Part shown: one piece after another, positions 44,011 through 55,901 of the stretch | How positions within the stretch are numbered: the first letter of the stretch is position 1 | Layout of the letters: the number at the start of each line of letters is the position of its first letter | NCBI GenBank assembly: GCA_963989385.1 | Contig: OZ022501.1 | Span: 3,234,001 to 3,298,000 of the forward strand | From: Ctena decussata | Taxonomy: Eukaryota > Mollusca > Bivalvia > Lucinida > Lucinidae | DNA length: 64,000 nucleotides | Direction: 5' to 3' | Notes under the pieces: generated by a model | The model's input: only the letters and a program-made list of their open reading frames with translations | Database searches by the model: none | Told to the model about the DNA's origin: nothing | Translations under genes and position numbers: made by a program

Positions 44011-44243
44011 GGGGATGATACCAATTTGGCTACCTCTGCTTTCGACCGAGTCTGTACTATACAAAGTGGTTTTCGACCGAGAATCGATCGTAAGCATTAT
44101 CAATAACGGTAAATCGTACTATTGTTAATGGCTGTCAACCGAGCTGATACTGCTGTCGATTGTCTTGGTCGGCAGCCACTTTTTGCATGTATGGTCTACT
44201 CACTCGGTCGAAAGCACAGGTAGCCAAATTGGTATTTTACCCC
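44011..44243. mobile_element. palindromic MITE (ACCAATTTGGCTACCT ends)
   Basis: GGGGATGATACCAATTTGGC on the left is inverted at the right (complement of AGCCAAATTGGTATTTTACC), with TTTCGACCGAG arms inside. Confidence 0.75.
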
Positions 44244-44349
44244 GTGTTTGTGTGCCAGTTTATTTATTTATTTATTTATTTTGGCATTTCTTTCCATTTA
44301 CTGTTGAGGGCAGGATGAAGTAAGCGACTGTGTCATTTTCCTAATCGTT

Positions 44350-44455
44350 GCCTTCTCGTCTAGCACAAACTCTGATCAGACTGCGTGGATGAGCTTATGC
44401 TGGTTGCATTTGCGATGAGCATCATATTTGCATGTCGCGGTTCAATTTGTATAGT
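44350..44455. mobile_element. half of a GAGCCGCG-family MITE
   Basis: CAAACTCTGATCAGACTG...GTCGCGGTTCAATTT matches the right arm of 3125-3350. The left arm is missing. A TTTA microsatellite is just upstream (44262-44283). Confidence 0.5.
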
Positions 44456-45189
44456 GACTGTCTACATTGTGCACAGAGGGTCATATTTGAGGAACACATG
44501 CTCGGTCTACATGTACCTTTATTATGAAGTGTCTAGTATTAATTTTTTTTTAAATCTGCAACAGGAGAGGAGATAAGCTGACACAGTGTAGACGCAGGTC
44601 ACTAATACAGTCAAACATTGTATGTATATTTAAATAAAAAGTACGATCAGGAAATACTCATATGAGCCTGTGCACCTGCACCATCTGAGCTGAGACTTTT
44701 CTGTTCGCACACGCAAATGATGAAAGCTGGAGGCTCCACACGAAGTTTCCAGTCTGTCTGCGCAAATTTACAGGCTTATTTGGGTATTTACTGACTAAAG
44801 GTGACTGGGTACACCTCAATGGTAAACCGCCATTTTCATAATGGGGAACAACTTTCGTTACTTTCCGGGGGACGAAATGTTTCCAAAAACGGGTCTACAC
44901 TTAGAGGGAAGAATTTGTTTCTAGAGGGGCTAATTCTTTCCTTTGGTTTAAACAATGTTTTATTTCAACTCATTTACACACATAGCATTTACAAGAAATA
45001 TACTGGAAAACAGAATCTGATAACAAGCGTTAACCACTTATACAATCATCTCCTGTAAATTCTTTCCTTTTAGAGTTGGCCCCTTTTATGAAGCAAGGTA
45101 AATGGTAGTCTTGCTTCCCTTGAAAGGGTATTCTTTCACCTTAAGTTCATTCTTTAAGTGACGCTACAAACTAAACTAGCAAAAAGATG

Positions 45190-47567
45190 CTATGTTTCGA
45201 CTGTAGACGCAGACGTGGCGACCGCTGTAACCACTGTATTAGCCGTATCAGAGTGTTTGGGTATGTACACTTCGGTTTTGGTACTGGTCCTTTGTCTCCT
45301 TCGAGGAACCAGTATTCTCCTTGCTGTCTCTTTCCTATGTACTATGTAATAAACTATCAAGTTCATAATTTCTCCGATGTTATTGAATGTTGTGACTGCA
45401 TGAAAGAAACCAATAGGTACAGTTCCAAACAGACCCCATGCGCCGTAAACTCTGGCTGCCCACCACTGTATGAAAAACGCCACCACAAAAAGCGACAGAG
45501 AACGTGCTGCCTTGATAGTGGCCTTTGTGCTCTGAAGATTCTGGCCCAGATGTTGATGTAACGTCCTTGTTTGGCGGCGTATGTTTGTCCAAGTAAGACT
45601 GTACAACACGATATTCATTGACAAAATGATTAAAAGAGGTACTGTCGTGAAAACGAGGTTTCCTATATTTCCATTCACTGCATCAAAAAAGCAGCTGGAA
45701 CAAGAAGAGGGAAATAAGTTTAGTTATAACGACCAGTGCATCGGGTACAGAACGTTCAATCAACGTGCGTGGATGCAATTTCAAACCGTCGCACCAACTT
45801 TTCAACGCGTGTGCTTCCTGGTAATTATATGACATGATTTTAGAAAAAAAATGTGAAGGACACTTCTTCAAATGTACGGTAACACGTATCGGGGTTTTCT
45901 TCCTGGACCTTTAAGAATAAAAACTGTTATAAGCTGCCAAATGTAACTCATATCCCGACAAGCCTGCATATGTATTTCATTTATATTAAACCTACATGGT
46001 TTGCCTGCACAAAAGTTTATCACTAAGACAGCATACTACGAGTATATTTAAAATGTTGTTCGGACAGATAGTTCAAGAGTATTACAAAGACGTAAATAAC
46101 GTGATTTAAGCCGAAGACTATCAACACAACAACCACTCCCCGCCCCAACCCCCCCCCCCCCTCCCGGAAAAAAAAGCGTTGCTCACTTTAACCGGCAAGT
46201 TATTATTATGATTATTATCATTATTATTTTGCAGGAACATGCCATATTAAATAAGTGCATAAACAACGCGTAATTTGTGGTATTAATGGCATATACACTT
46301 ATAAAAAATGAAAGCAAATAAAATCTTAAAGAGTTCCTTTTAAGAGCAGAGAACACATTTCGCAGAAGAAAAATGGGCCAGACTACGTAGTTTCGGCTAA
46401 TAAAGCCTCATCAGTGACCCTGACAAAATCTCGTGACGAAACCAGAAAAAAGCATACTGTAATTTTTTACTTTTATTTAGTAAGTCGATTCAAAGAATGA
46501 TTAGTATCAAAAAGGTCCAAATGATTCAAAAGACGATGATCTAGAATAAGAGTCTACGCTAATTAAAAATTTCAGATTTCTTAGAATATATCCCTTGATC
46601 TCAAAGGACGAAAATAAAATATAATCTGCACTATGGATGATATACAGTGAGATGTTTTACGGCCGCCACACGGCACAAGACCAACTGAAGTGAAGTAAAA
46701 TTAAAGAGAAAAGCAAACTGTAATTTCTAAATTTTACTTAGGCAGTCGATTCAAAGACTGATTAGTATCAAAATTGGTCTAAAATGATATAAAAGACGAT
46801 GATCTAGAATAAGAGACTTAAAAAATCTAAAAGTTTAGTTTTAGTTATTTTAAAATCTTTTCGATGTAATTTCAAGCAATGTTGTTGAAGAGAGGACGTT
46901 TTTATGTCTTGTACCAACTGAATAAAATTTTATAACAATCTAAATAAATAAAAAAGCGGTGTTTCTCTTTTTATGAAGTGTGTCATGAAAGTCAAGAAAT
47001 ATAATATAAAACAAAACAATATATATAAATTTATTCTTACAATGCGCTGGCGGTACCAAACTGGTTCAAATTAGCTGCAACTACAGCACCAGAAAATGGT
47101 ACTCCGAAGGTCCATAGGAGAAGCTTCCAATCCCGTCTCCCAAATTGTAGTTGCTTGTTGAAATACATGATCATAAAAATGTTTATTGCCACAATGTTCA
47201 CCATAAGATTCTGAGACGAGATGAAAACTATGATGAAAAAGCCATATGTCTCACAGAGTTCTTTTGGATACACGTGGTCTTTGGTGATGGTCATTTGAAG
47301 GTGGTCACAAACGTGGACAGCATTGAAGAGGCCGTCACATAATGCTAAATATACTACAAAGCGGTCACATTTAGTCCACGAGAAAAATGAACGACGGGCC
47401 TGTCTTCTGAATGACAACACGATAGCCGTAATTGCACAGCATAAACTGACCAGGATGCAAGATATGGCGGGAATATGGAGAGCGTAGAATAGACCATTAT
47501 CCAGTCCGTATACTGTAAGATCATAACCGTCTCGAAGTTTTGCTTTTTCTGTCAGGTTTTTCTCCAT
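45190..47567 (-). CDS. seven-transmembrane receptor, paralogue 2 (two coding exons)
   Basis: Exons 47567-47041 and 45694-45190 join in phase 2 to give 343 residues. The donor is GTAAGA at 47040; the acceptor is CTTCTTGTTCCAG before 45694. Exon 1 has the same length as in paralogue 1 (527 nt), and identity between the two proteins is high in TM2-TM5 (shared RFVVYLA, KDHVYPKELC, QNLMVNIVAIN, DWKLLLWTFG). The tail after TM7 carries a basic RRRQR patch and Thr-rich end. A TTAATTTCAG acceptor lies 33 bases before the ATG, implying an upstream non-coding exon as in paralogue 1. The intron holds the hammerhead-bearing retroelement. Ligand and coupling cannot be read from the sequence. Confidence 0.8.
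46300..46835 (-). mobile_element. hammerhead-bearing retroelement fragment with partial internal duplication
   Basis: Minus strand. A stretch containing AGTCGATTCAAAGA.TGATTAGTATCAAAA and GACGATGATCTAGAATAAGAG occurs twice (about 46490-46555 and 46747-46815), like the partial tandem terminal repeats of Penelope-like elements. The ribozyme lies at the downstream end (46375-46420). No RT was seen. Confidence 0.6.
46375..46420 (-). ncRNA. hammerhead ribozyme, all core positions intact
   Basis: Minus strand, in order: stem I strand GGGTCA, core CTGATGA, stem II GGCT-TTATT-AGCC, core GAAA, minimal helix III CTACGTAG, cleavage triplet GTC, stem I return strand TGGCCC. Stem I has six pairs (one G-U) and stem II four. 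The predicted cut is after 46381. A very short helix III is typical of the hammerheads known from Penelope-like elements and retrozymes, which probably work as dimers. Confidence 0.8.
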
Positions 47568-47689
47568 TGCTTTCGAATGATAATAGTTTGTGTCCTGAAA
47601 TTAAAAATGAAATTACGAGAACATAAATAACATGAAATTAACGAAAATAATTATGTCCAGTTTCACTTAGAATTGTTCCAATATTTCCT

Positions 47690-47965
47690 GAAAATTCTAC
47701 GGAACCCCGGAGGGCACATGTTCAATTTTTGTCTTAATTCGTGGCCAGGACTTATTAAGTCATTCCCCCGAGCTGCTATGTCGTTCCCTCAGCTTAGTCT
47801 GTCGTTCCCATGACATACTAAGTCGTTCCCACGAGTTATTATGTAGTTCCTTCGACTTACTAAGTTGTTCCCACGACTAACTAAGTCATGGCCACGAGTT
47901 AATACTGTCCTCCTATTGGTCTAATTAACTCGTGGCCACGAGTTAATAAATCGCTCCGATTGGTC
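47690..47965. repeat. short tandem repeat of AAGTCGTTCCCACGAGTTA type, left part
   Basis: Degenerate ~22-24 bp units alternate GTCGTTCCC and CGACTTACTA or ACGAGTTA, ending in a palindrome around AACTCGTGGCCACGAGTT. The same repeat resumes at 48485. Confidence 0.6.
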
Positions 47966-48068
47966 CTGGTGTACTGTTGATAAAATCCTTTACCAAGTTT
48001 TTAGATTGGTCTGAATATATAGTGTAGCTAAAAACAGAGATACCTGACTACTTGCATATTATGTGGAC

Positions 48069-48140
48069 TTCCAACTATGGTTTGAGGGCTGGATTTGGAT
48101 TTTGATTGTTTCAGTTCCTGGTCTTTGCATACTTTTTACT
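48069..48140 (+). mobile_element. Naiad family A 3' terminus, 72 bp
   Basis: From CCAACTATGGTTTGAGGGCT to GCATACTTTTTAC, identical or nearly so to the last bases of the Naiad 3' UTR. Confidence 0.85.
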
Positions 48141-48329
48141 TGAAAGTGATGGGGACCTGAATTCCATCAACAGCGTCTACTGATTTTATCTATCGGAGAA
48201 ACAAATGTTCTACAGACAGACGCCCATAAAAATAACTGGAAACGGACTGGCAGCTGGTTGCCAGGTATTCTACCGTAAACTCTACGGAATGTCTTTACAG
48301 TGATTAAAAGATAGGCAATGATGGCTGGA

Positions 48330-48484
48330 TGGATGGATGAATTGCAATTTTACGTCCTTTTCAATAGTATTTCAGTAAGATCAGGACGATGGGCGGGTGA
48401 TGATGAATGGCTGTATGCAACAGAACCCGGTTTATTGTAGGAAAGATTCTCGCCTCAAGCGGGGCTCGAACCCGGAATTTAAAA
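48330..48484 (-). mobile_element. SINE fragment
   Basis: Minus strand: CCGGGTTCGAGCCCCGCTTG is a box B context very like the SINE at 27430, followed by a degenerate body with GAAATACTATTG. The head upstream of box B is missing. Confidence 0.45.
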
Positions 48485-48865
48485 CTTATCGTATCGTTCC
48501 CTCAACTTATTATGTCGTTCCCTTGACTTACTAAGTCTTACCCACGACCTATTAAGTCGTTCCCACGAGTTTATACTGTGTTCCAATTGGTCAAATTAAC
48601 TCGTGGCCACGAGTTGATAAAGCGCTCTGATTAGCTCTGTTCTTATGTCGTTCCCTCGACTTACTAATTTAAAGAGTAACTACACTTCAGGAACTGACTG
48701 AATCAGATCCCAACCCTATCCCCAACATCAAAGGAAAAGATTGACAAAGATGATGAGTGAAGATTGACAAAGATAAGTCATTCCCACGAGTTAATACTGC
48801 CCTCCATTCGGTCAAATTAACTTGTGACCCCGCGTTAATAAAGCGCACTGATTTGCCCTGTTTTA
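48485..48865. repeat. AAGTCGTTCCCACGAGTTA-type repeat, right part, interrupted
   Basis: Continues 47690-47965. It is interrupted by a family C Naiad end at 48666-48772, showing the repeat is older. Confidence 0.55.
48666..48772 (-). mobile_element. Naiad-related 3' terminus, family C
   Basis: Minus-strand terminal ~75 bases of family C (AATTTAAAGAGTAACTAC, then CAGGAACTGACTGAATCAG), followed by a short duplicated GATTGACAAAGAT. Confidence 0.7.
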
Positions 48866-49500
48866 TATTGCTAAAATCCCTTACCAGACTTCGTATGTCG
48901 CTGTCAAGGCGCTAATCTGTGGACCTGCTAGCTGGACTACCCAAGCGAAGCAGTCTGATCGGACTCTGCAGTGTTGGCTAACTGGCTGAGCCTTGCTCTT
49001 GATTGGAAAGGTCTTCAGACCTTTCCACAGAGTTCACTTTGCAAGCAGGGCATTCTAATCTGGTTCTGCATTTATTACTCCTAAAACTGTCATCAACGGC
49101 ATATAAAAATCAATAAAGCGATTTCCAGTCCAAACTCACAGTGCTTATTAAGATTGTAACTTGGGTAACATTAGTTATTTTAAATTTTGCTGTTTCGAAC
49201 AACGTACGGAGTATTATTTTTTGGTTTTAACAATATTTATTCATCAAAGGTACCATGTTAGATGTAGCATTTACACTATTACAATGACAGGATTTGCAAA
49301 CAAGCAAAATGCTTATATCAATCATCTTATTATTTTTTGTTGAGCACTGCACGTTTTGTCTTATTTTTTTTATAAATATAAATTCTCCTATTACATCTTA
49401 CTAGCAAATTAAACTAGACACCAGCGTTTCATTCTCCGGGAGGTATAAACAATCAATAACGATAAAGATGATGGGCCGTACCGTAGTAAACACAAAGATT
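48866..49500. other. no gene recognised
   Basis: A small hairpin (GGAAAGGTCTTCAGACCTTTCC, about 48999-49021) is visible. Nothing else is supported. Confidence 0.35.
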
Positions 49501-49501
49501 C

Positions 49502-51655
49502 GAAAGGATCAGTCTCTATAAGGCCATTTTCATGGCTAAAACCGATTTTCTTTAAACTTTTTTACTTTAACTGATATGTATTGACTGTCTTATGGTGCAA
49601 TACCAGATTGTCTGGTTCACTGGTTTTCACTGTATGCACGATTTAAGTGGTTGGGGTAATTCGACCCCATAAAAAATATAGATACAAAAATGCTATTTTT
49701 TCTATTCCAAGTCCATGCTTCAAAATGGTGGTTGCAATAGGAAAAGTACACTTCTGGACTTAAAAGATGATGATAATATTTTTCTGAAATTCATACCAGA
49801 ACAGAGTTTATATTCGCTTGAAAGATGTACACCAATTTCAGTATTTTTTGTTCTCCGACTTTACGAAAAACCACAACACGTTCACAGTTTTCAAGATTTT
49901 TTAAAAATCTTTTGCTATTATTATGTTGATATAATAGTCATTGCAGGCATATGTCAGAATTTATTCTATGATCATTAATATGAGAGTTATATTCCCACGA
50001 AATTTGATTGTGTCCGTTTTTCAATATCAGCATGCATTTGTCATTCCATAGTACTCCAAACTCCATTTGGAAGTTAATAACACCTTTTGATGCAAATATT
50101 TGTTGATTTTTATAGGCATTTGAGTTATTTTTGCATGCGACGATATCATATTTTATGTAATTTTGAAAAAAAAGATTGCCTCTCATCTGGAAAATTAACA
50201 AATTGCCAATGACTTACAAGCAGGGTTTGTTTAGTTTTTGCAACCTCATTAAACTCATGCTAAATGCTTAAATTAAAGTCCTTATGGCCCATTTGTGTTT
50301 TTACGCTGGTTATTATTCAGCTTCTTCAGAATCGCTAGACGTACTCTATGTGTCAACAGCAGCATCTTTTACATAATCAATCTGCATCTTGCTCGGTTTG
50401 GCTTCACTGTTTTCTGTTTCGTTGCGGTAATATCCTAAATACCAAAGCACTGAAGCCACATGTGCACAACACCCAACGGTGCGAGCACCACTTCTGCACC
50501 CACAATACTTCAGTGATTGGGTTCAGCCCTTGTGTGTATTCAACCCACAAGTTATATGTTTTATTTGATGTGTGACGAGAACGTATCTGTGCTTTGAGAA
50601 CACCGTCATCTTCTTTGTGTGCCATTATCTCATATAATCCCTTTTCGTAAAAGTGTTCATCCGTGTAGGATTTGGCTTGTTTAAGTTGGTATAGTCCCAT
50701 TGTCAGGTCCCTGAGTTCATCCTCAGTCAACTCAGTGAAGCCAAACCGAGCAAGATGCACATTGATTATGTTAAAGATGCTGCTGTTGACACATGGATTA
50801 TGTCTGGCAATTCTGAAGAAGATGAATAATAACCAGCGTAAAAACACGAATGGGCCATAAGGACTTTAATTTAAGCATTTAGCATGAGTTTAATGAGGTT
50901 GCAAAAACTAAGCAAACCCTACTTGTACGTCATTGGCAATTTGTTAATTTTCCAGATGCGACGTATCCTTTTTTCAAAATTACATAATCTATGACATCGT
51001 CGCATGCAACAGTAACTCCAATGCCTACAAAAATCAATAAATATGTGCATCAGCCTCAAAAGGTGTTATTAACTTCCAAATGGAGTTTGGAGTACTATGG
51101 AATGACAAATGCATGCTGATATTGAAAAACAAAAACGGACAAAATCAAATTTCGTGGGGATATAACTCTCATATTAATGATCATAAAATAAATTCTGACA
51201 TATGCCTGCAATGACTATTATATCAACATTATAATAGAAAAAAGATTTTTAAAAAATCTTGAAAACTGTGAACGTGTTGCGGTTTTTCGTAAAGTCGGAG
51301 AACAAAAAATACTGAAATTGGTGTACATCTTACAAGCGAATATAAACTCTATTCTGGTATGAATTTCAGAACAATATTATCATCATCTTTTAAGTCCAGA
51401 AGTGTACTTTTCCTATTGCAACCACCATTTTGAAGCATGGACTTGGAATAGAAAAAATAACATTTTTGTATCTATACTTTTAATGGGGTGGAATTGCCCC
51501 ACCCACTTAAATCGTGCATACAGTGAAAACCAGTGAACCAAACAATCTTGTATTGCACCATAAGACAGTCAATACATATCAGTTAAAGTATATAAAGTTT
51601 AAAGAAAATCGGTTTAAGCCATGAAAATGGCCTTATAGAGACTGCTCCTTTGGTT
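49502..51655. mobile_element. foldback DNA transposon with ~900-bp inverted arms
   Basis: The left arm (49502-50412) starts GGATCAGTCTCTATAAGGCC. The right arm (50735-51655) is its inverted counterpart, ending in the complement of that sequence. Arms are strongly similar throughout, including the coding tail described next. The ~320-bp spacer carries more of the same gene. Long TIRs plus a SWIM finger would fit a MULE-like element, but no DDE domain is present. Confidence 0.75.
50404..50740 (-). pseudogene. C-terminal part of a SWIM zinc-finger, transposon-associated protein
   Basis: Minus strand: the frame reads TELTEDELRDLTMGLYQLKQ and continues to about 50515. A two-base loss then shifts frames, after which CGCRSGARTVGCCAHVASVL is read: a CxC...CxH SWIM finger, followed by WYLGYYRN. 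The tail runs on into the left arm and stops near 50338. Residues before TELTED in the open frame come from the opposite arm and are not part of the original protein. The domain is common near transposases in invertebrates and in MULE-type proteins; DNA binding is the likely role. Confidence 0.65.
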
Positions 51656-51924
51656 TAACTTTCCCTCTTTTCTTTTTTAAGTTGTCTGCATTATTCATTT
51701 TTGTAAATGAGAATTGTTTTACTGGATCTTATAAGTAAGCTAAATGGCAAATATTTCTCTTTAGCCATTGAATGCCATAAAACAGCCATATAAGAATGGG
51801 TAAATATTTGTACCCAGCGCTCTCATGTGCTTGTTTTTTTTTTATAGTTTTCTTCTTTTGAAGGGGAAATGTGACACAACACATGTTGTGCTTTTACCAC
51901 CCGTTATTTGAGCTATCGCGTTTG

Positions 51925-52925
51925 GAGACTGGGTATGGAGGTGGGAATTCTGCTATTAGAGGCTAAAAGTGCAGTCCTGATAAATGGCAGCACAGGAGAA
52001 TGGTTCAGAACAACAGTTGGATTAAGACAAGGATGTCTGCTGTCACCCACCCTCTTCAACATTTTTCTCGAACGGATCATGTCTGATGCTCTTGAAGAAC
52101 ATGAAGGAAAGGTTAGCATAGGCGGCAGAAACATTACCAATCTGCGGTGGGTCGACATAGACGCTCTAGCTGAGGAAGAACAGGAACTGGAAGCTCTAGT
52201 TGAAAGTCTCGAGGTATGGAGATGGAGATCAGTGCTGAGAAGACCAAACTGATGACAAACAGCGCAGACGGCATCCAGAGGGAGATCAAGGTAAAATGGC
52301 AGAAGCTGGGTACCATAAGCAGTTTCAAATACCTTGGAGCAGTTGTCTCAGGTGATGGCTCAAAACAGGAGGTTCTCTCAAGGATTGCACAAGCCACTTC
52401 AGCTCTCACTAAGCTGAAACCAATTTAGAGATATAACAATATATCTCTTGGATCAAAGGTGAAACTTATGCGCTCCCTTGTCATTTCCATATTTCTGTAT
52501 GCCTGGGAATCATGGACCTTGACAGCAGAGTTAGAGAAAAAAACGCAGGCCTTTAAGATGAGATGCTACCGAAGGTTACTGAACATTTCGTACAAGGACC
52601 ATATAACCAATGAGGTTGTTCGCAGGAAGATCCAAGCAGCAATTGGAGAATATGATGAACTCCTTACGCTGGTCAAGAAACGAAAACTAAGGTGGTTTGG
52701 CCACGTCTAAAGGTCTTCTGGTTTAGCAAAGACAATTCTTCAGGGCACAGTGAAAGGAAAAAGAAGAAGAGGTAGACAGAAGAAGAAGTGGGAAGATAAT
52801 ATCAAGGAGTGGACAGGAATGGATTTTTCCAGCTCAACTAGGGCAGCTGAAGACAGGACTAGGTGGAAAGGGATTGTTTTGAAGTCATCTGTGGTGCCCA
52901 AACGACCTAGTAAGGTTATGGGATA
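51925..52925 (+). mobile_element. RTE-like LINE, C-terminal half
   Basis: Three frames together encode the end of a non-LTR RT. GEWFRTTVGLRQGCLLSPTL (motif B) is at 51985-52050. A degraded active-site region follows (NLRWVDIDAL, where FADD is expected). Then come SSFKYLGAVVS and RCYRRLLNISYKDH, ending KRPSKVMG-stop and an AATAG tail. Frameshifts near 52215 and 52430 and a stop at 52708 show it is dead. Clade assignment (RTE-like) is from general resemblance. Confidence 0.75.
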
Positions 52926-53425
52926 GAATAGAAAATAGAATCCTTCGTGCGGAAGTTGAGATTAAAGTAGCAGCACTGAAAAAGGGGAAGTCTGCCTGAG
53001 TTGATAATGTACTAGCAGAACTTGTTGCAGGCGGCGGGGAGAAAATGATTGATGTATGAACGGAAATATGTAACAAGATCGGGAGAACAGGATCTTGACC
53101 TACCCCATGAAATCAGTCACTGTTTTTAAACCCCATAAAAAGGGCAACCAGCAGAACAGGTTGGGTTCTGAACTGGAAGGAGTACCACAGAACAGATCTT
53201 CAACCTCAGAAACCTGTGTTAAAAGTACTTCCAACATCAGCAAACCCTGTACCATGTCTTCATTGATTTAAAAAGCCTTCGTCAGGGTATGGCATGCAGC
53301 CTTATGAGCCACCATGTGGAAGTAAAATATCAATGCAAAACTTGTTCACATCATTGAGCAGCTTTAGGACAGGGTTACAACAGTTTCGAGGTACTGCCTT
53401 GGACAGCGGACTAAATAAAGTATCG
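52926..53425 (+). mobile_element. RTE-like LINE, middle part, placed after the C-terminal part
   Basis: Starts RILRAEVEIKVAALKKGKSA-like and passes TTEQIFNLRNLC and YHVFIDFKK (RT motif A region). It ends at DRVTT near 53385, just where the neighbouring fragment begins (KSAVLINGSTG). It is in the same orientation and broken by several stops. Confidence 0.7.
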
Positions 53426-53429
53426 GCTT

Positions 53430-53980
53430 TTCCATTTTAGTGTTGTCCCTACAATGTCATGCATGTGCAGGACTTTTGATTTATTGTCAAATATAGACAA
53501 CAAAAGTTATCCAAGGTGTTGAATATAGACCCCAGAGCGGGGCCTTTTAACAAGGATATAATTTGACGCATGTTCCCACAGTGCAGGGCGTCTATCTATC
53601 GGGGCTCCACAGACAGAAAGTCAAGTCAAAGTCACCGCCCTGTCCCGCTCTTGGGATAGCCGGAGTTGCAAATTACTGGTTCATAAGGGCTCATGAATGA
53701 TTTCAGCTGTTATCTGTGATGCAAACAATATTCTGTTTTAATAAGGAAGTTTTCGACCAGAAGCCTCTATCACTTTCGTTATTATTGAGTTGGTCTTACT
53801 GCTGTGAGAACTACAGGTTAGGGAAGCTTAAACCATCATGTCGGGTAACACAGAATACTCCATCTAACTTAAAAATATGCAGTAGTAAAGCGAACAAAAA
53901 TAAGAAAGCACGCTTAAAAAGAGTATCATATCAAAATAAAACAATATCAAATGGAAAAGAATCGAAAAGAAAAGACAACT
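53430..53980. other. no gene recognised
   Basis: The 88-codon ORF 53716-53982 has no recognised domain. Nothing else is supported. Confidence 0.35.
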
Positions 53981-53984
53981 AGTT

Positions 53985-54050
53985 TTCACGGGATTCGAAC
54001 CCATAACTGTCTGTACAAAATGTTATCCACTTCACCACCGTTTCGGATAT
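53985..54050 (-). other. degenerate tRNA-like sequence
   Basis: Minus strand: GTGGTGAAGTGGATAAC is box A-like, and GGGTTCGAATCCC is a perfect box B with a five-pair T stem. The anticodon arm does not pair well, so it is a pseudo-tRNA or SINE head. Confidence 0.35.
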
Positions 54051-55755
54051 ATACGTAATTCTCTTGTTTGATAATTAAAATCTGAAAAGTATAAGTATAT
54101 TGCATTAGTTTTGAACGGCCCTAAACTAGTTTTCTAAAATAGACAAACTAAGAAAAAACAGTTTAAGTTTGTACTAAGAACAGTTTGTAACATTACGCTA
54201 CGTACGGCTGACTGATAGTAAGAATGGATATGACACAATTATTTGAGAATCAGTTGTTTGTACCTTTTAATCCATATTTTTGTACGAAAATAGTGATTAT
54301 AATCACAGACTACAAAATAGATAATATTATTAATAATAGCCAGTCACCATTTGTTTCAGTTCGCTTTGAAGATTCGGAGAAGTGATATAATAAGGTTTGT
54401 TGATAAAATAATGTGTTTGCTAAAGTAGTTGTTTTCTTTGGTTTTACTTTTGTTTCATTTGCAAAAAGATTTTAGACGTGACGCATTTCATACAAACGCC
54501 ATCATCAACTTTATGTAAATATCCATTAAAGCCCCAGTAAAGGGTGAGTTTTGATGACAGTTTTTGGATAGTTTTGTTGGTCTCTCTGTGGGAAAACTTG
54601 GTGATTAGATTCGGCTCATCGTGCCGGTTATAATGGGGAACGGAGCATGTGATCTCTTTGAGCTGTTGTCGATGTCCCCTCTTCACTGGAGCTCTCTTAT
54701 TGTCGTTCTAATAGAAGAGGTAGTGTGCTCAAAATGACCGAAAGATCATCCTGACAAAATAGCATTAGCACAGAAAAACTGGAATTCACTTACCCAATAT
54801 TAAAACTCCTAGGAGCGATTCTAAAGCGGAATAAAAGTAACTGATTCGGCTGTAGACATGTGGATAAAAGTGTTCCACCAAGCATTAAGCTTGTTTTGTC
54901 ATTGTCAAAAGTTCGGCTTTAACAATTATATGAATTAATCATCGTTTACAGTTTACCACTCCTGTTGTCCTCTCTGCCTCAGTTATTGTCTTTGAGTCAT
55001 TGCCCCTTAAAGACTAATCTTATTTGTAACACTGACTAACAGAAACTCATTTAGTTATTATTGTATAACATGAGTGTCGAATAACCTTGAAACTTGAATG
55101 AAGTGCAAAATGAGATTTAAAATCAACGATGAAATTACGGGCAAATGATATGATTAATTCGAGCTCCTTTGATGCTTGCACATGGGCTTCTCGAATACGA
55201 AAAATTGTGAACAGAAATCTAGCAGTTACGCATGAATCTAGTATGGATAATGCTATTAGACGTGAGTGCAGCTTAGCTTGATAAACTACCAGTCTTAGGT
55301 GAAATATCAAGTACTTCCACCAAAATTAATGCAGGCAGCCTTGTGGATAAAATATAAGCACCTTGCCGTAACTGACTTTAATCACTGCCAAGATTTTTTC
55401 AAAAGTGATAACAACAGAAAAAAAGAACAGAAAGCCTAACCTGAAGTTTAGAACTGGCCTTAAACATCTTACATTATGTGGGATGTATGCACGTCAAATA
55501 TGTTTTCATCATTTCATCTTATAACGATACAAATGCCTATCACGGTTTCTAATACACGCTAAATTTACAAACGCAACTGAATAAAAACATTGTTTTACCA
55601 GGCCTGTTACCTGTTGCATGCTGATATTGGATCAACTAGACATAATCAATACTTTTCAAATACAATACAAATAACTTATTGGCAACTTAATATCCTAACA
55701 TGTACGCGATGTACACATGGACACAAACATTTTATTAATGTAGTGGATAACAGCT
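54051..55755. other. intergenic DNA, nothing recognised
   Basis: AT-rich with scattered ORFs and no motifs. A TTTA microsatellite follows at 55757-55798. Confidence 0.35.
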
Positions 55756-55760
55756 TAATT

Positions 55761-55795
<35 letters not shown>

Positions 55796-55901
55796 TTCAA
55801 ACATATTGAAAGAGGATGACACAATTAGCTGGCTCAGCTAGTCTACATATACACACACATATCACAATTCAAAGACTGAATATATGATAAATATGATGAA
55901 T

